Shown piece by piece: positions 4,572 to 5,895 of a DNA stretch of 5,895 nucleotides. The position numbers and the translations under genes are program-made. How positions within the stretch are numbered: position 1 is the stretch's first letter; each line of letters opens with the position of its first letter. Below the pieces are notes generated by a model that worked only from the letters and a program-made list of their open reading frames with translations, was not told the DNA's origin and ran no database searches. This DNA comes from Pseudomonadota bacterium (lineage in GTDB: Bacteria; Myxococcota; Myxococcia; Myxococcales; Vulgatibacteraceae). Location: the NCBI GenBank assembly GCA_023436385.1, contig JAEZJH010000331.1, forward strand, positions 1 to 5,895, written 5' to 3'.

Positions 4572-5895
4572 TCAATACGCCAGCGGATACCCCCCGGCCT
4601 CGATCACCGGGGCGACGATCGCCTCGCGGAGCGCTGCCGGGTCGTAGGGGACGAACTCGTAGGCCCGGTCGAGGGCGGCGAGGAGGGACATCCGCTCTCC
4701 GCCGCTGGCGCTGGCGCAGACGGCGCGGCGGGCGGCGTGGAGGGCGCGGGCCCAGGCCTCGTGGGCGTGGAAGCGGCAGACGGCGACGCGGAAGGGGTGG
4801 GCCGGGTCGGTCTGGAGGGTGCGGGCGACGGCGGAGTCGATGGCGTAGGCCTCGATGGCGGCGTCGGCGACGGCGGCGGTCACCTCCTGCCGCTCCTCGA
4901 GTTTGGCGCCGAAGGCCTTGACACCGGCGGCGAGGGCGAGGCCCGAGAGGCGCTTGGCGCCCTCGGCGGCGCGGCACTCGGCGGCGAGGGGATCGGGCAG
5001 ATCGGGGAGACCACCTTCGAACAGGGTGCCGAGCCAGGCCTGGAGCGGGAGGCCCTTGGCGGCGCGCTTCAGGAGCATGCCGGGGATCAGCATGCGGTTG
5101 ATCTCGTTGGTGCCCTCGAAGATCCGGTTGACGCGCTGGTCGCGCCAGGTGCGGGCCACCGGGTAGTCCTCGACGAAGCCGTAGCCGCCGTGGATCTGCA
5201 ACGCCTCGTCGCTGACGAAGCTCAGCATCTCCGTGCCGTGGACCTTGAGGATCGACGACTCGATGGCGTACTCCTCGGCGGCGGCCATCAGCTCGGCGCC
5301 GAAGCCGTCGGCGTCCCGATCGCGGCCCTCGAGGCGCTCGTCGACGAGGCCGACGCTGCGCCAGCTCATCGACTCGTTGGCGTGGATCAGCGCCGCCATC
5401 CGGGCGAGCTTCTCGCGGATCAGCGGGAACTCGAGGATGGGGCGGCCGAAGGCCTTGCGGTTCCGGGCGTACTCGACGGCGTCCTCGAGGGCCTGCTTGG
5501 CGCCGCCGTTCACGGAGACGCCCAGCTTCAGGCGGCCGTTATTCAAGATATTGAAGGCAATCCGGTGGCCCTTCCCCACCTCGCCGAGGACCGCCTCCCG
5601 CGGGAGCTTCGCGTCCTCGAAGATCAGGGCGCAGGTGGACGAGCCGCGGATGCCGACCTTCTCCTCCTCGCGGCCGATGGCGAAGCCGGGGGTGTTTCGC
5701 TCCACCAGGAAGGCGGTGAACTTGTCGCCGTCGACCTTGGCGAAGACCACGAAGAGGTCGGCGAAGGCGGCGTTGGTGATCCACTGCTTGGTGCCGTTGA
5801 GGATCCAGCCGCTGCCATCGGGAGCGGCCCGGGCCACGGTCTTCGCCCCCAGGGCGTCCGAGCCCGAGCCCGGCTCGGAGAGGGCGTAGGCGCAG
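4572..5895 (-). CDS. Acyl-CoA dehydrogenase, FadE/VLCAD-type long form (C-terminal 440 residues; N-terminus beyond window)
   Basis: A flavoenzyme for the first step of fatty-acid beta-oxidation: FAD-dependent alpha,beta-dehydrogenation of acyl-CoA, with electrons passed to ETF. The frame enters from the window edge inside signature 1, CAYALSEPGSGSDALGAKT (visible residues 1-19). Then come the beta-domain WILNGTKQWITNA, the RKAFGRPI helix block, and signature 2 QIHGGYGFVEDYPVARTWRDQR at about 233-254. The flavin/CoA motif FEGTNEINR follows, with likely catalytic Glu260. About 170 further residues after FEGT form the extra helical C-terminal domain of VLCAD/ACAD9 and long bacterial FadE proteins, ending VIEAGGYPLAY. 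The 440 visible residues agree with a total near 600. No key residue is missing in the visible part. It is on the same strand as the methyltransferase but 559 bases upstream of it, so a shared transcript is uncertain. Stop codon at 4572-4574. Confidence 0.96.
   Translation of the reverse strand, partial: CAYALSEPGSGSDALGAKTVARAAPDGSGWILNGTKQWITNAAFADLFVVFAKVDGDKFTAFLVERNTPGFAIGREEEKVGIRGSSTCALIFEDAKLPREAVLGEVGKGHRIAFNILNNGRLKLGVSVNGGAKQALEDAVEYARNRKAFGRPILEFPLIREKLARMAALIHANESMSWRSVGLVDERLEGRDRDADGFGAELMAAAEEYAIESSILKVHGTEMLSFVSDEALQIHGGYGFVEDYPVARTWRDQRVNRIFEGTNEINRMLIPGMLLKRAAKGLPLQAWLGTLFEGGLPDLPDPLAAECRAAEGAKRLSGLALAAGVKAFGAKLEERQEVTAAVADAAIEAYAIDSAVARTLQTDPAHPFRVAVCRFHAHEAWARALHAARRAVCASASGGERMSLLAALDRAYEFVPYDPAALREAIVAPVIEAGGYPLAY

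Noticed and set aside
4397..4921. Plus-strand Arg/Gly-rich ORF of 174 residues over the fadE 3' end.
   Set aside because: Antisense shadow of the acyl-CoA dehydrogenase and of repeat DNA; extreme Arg/Gly content and no domain.
1..5895. CRISPR array, tRNA, rRNA or riboswitch.
   Set aside because: No regularly spaced short repeats with unique spacers and no recognisable RNA gene or aptamer were found by eye on either strand.

Overview
The window is very GC-rich DNA (about 78% in a 60-base sample of the methyltransferase gene), from a bacterium with strong third-position GC preference. The gene content fits a high-GC Acidobacteriota- or Myxococcota-like genome or metagenome contig: a long-form acyl-CoA dehydrogenase, a REP-associated (Y1-type) transposase of the kind common in those groups, and a lipoprotein esterase. 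This placement is inferred from protein style only; no marker gene is present.

Layout, left to right. At 1-435 (+) is a small membrane protein of unknown function, possibly cut by the window edge, followed at once by a perfect 8-bp stem-loop. At 610-1496 (-) is a REP-associated tyrosine transposase (RAYT). Its catalytic core is intact, but its N-terminus is out of frame because of a 5-bp tandem duplication at 1438-1447. Then comes about 500 bases of lower GC with no convincing gene, apart from one 49-codon ORF with a strong ribosome binding site. At 1997-2797 (+) is an exported lipoprotein with an alpha/beta-hydrolase fold and a visible Ser-Asp-His triad. It converges on a class I SAM-dependent methyltransferase at 3185-4012 (-). 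At the right end, 4572-5895 (-), is the C-terminal 440 residues of a FadE/VLCAD-type acyl-CoA dehydrogenase; its N-terminus lies beyond the window.

The distinctive part is 2861-4466, where non-coding DNA around the methyltransferase is full of repeats. An exact 20-bp direct repeat (2861-2880 and 4221-4240) brackets the gene. Downstream of the gene lie two decayed extra copies of a methyltransferase 3' end, together with a repeated piece of its 3' flank. Upstream, 4311-4466 holds a degenerate tandem repeat of about 78 bp that encodes CxxC pairs in one frame. This looks like a site of repeated duplication or insertion around an accessory methyltransferase.

The genes do not form an obvious pathway. 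The acyl-CoA dehydrogenase is core fatty-acid beta-oxidation; the hydrolase, methyltransferase and RAYT look like independent single-gene units. I do not see a complete new multi-gene system. The repeat architecture around the methyltransferase and the freshly broken RAYT are the points most worth checking.
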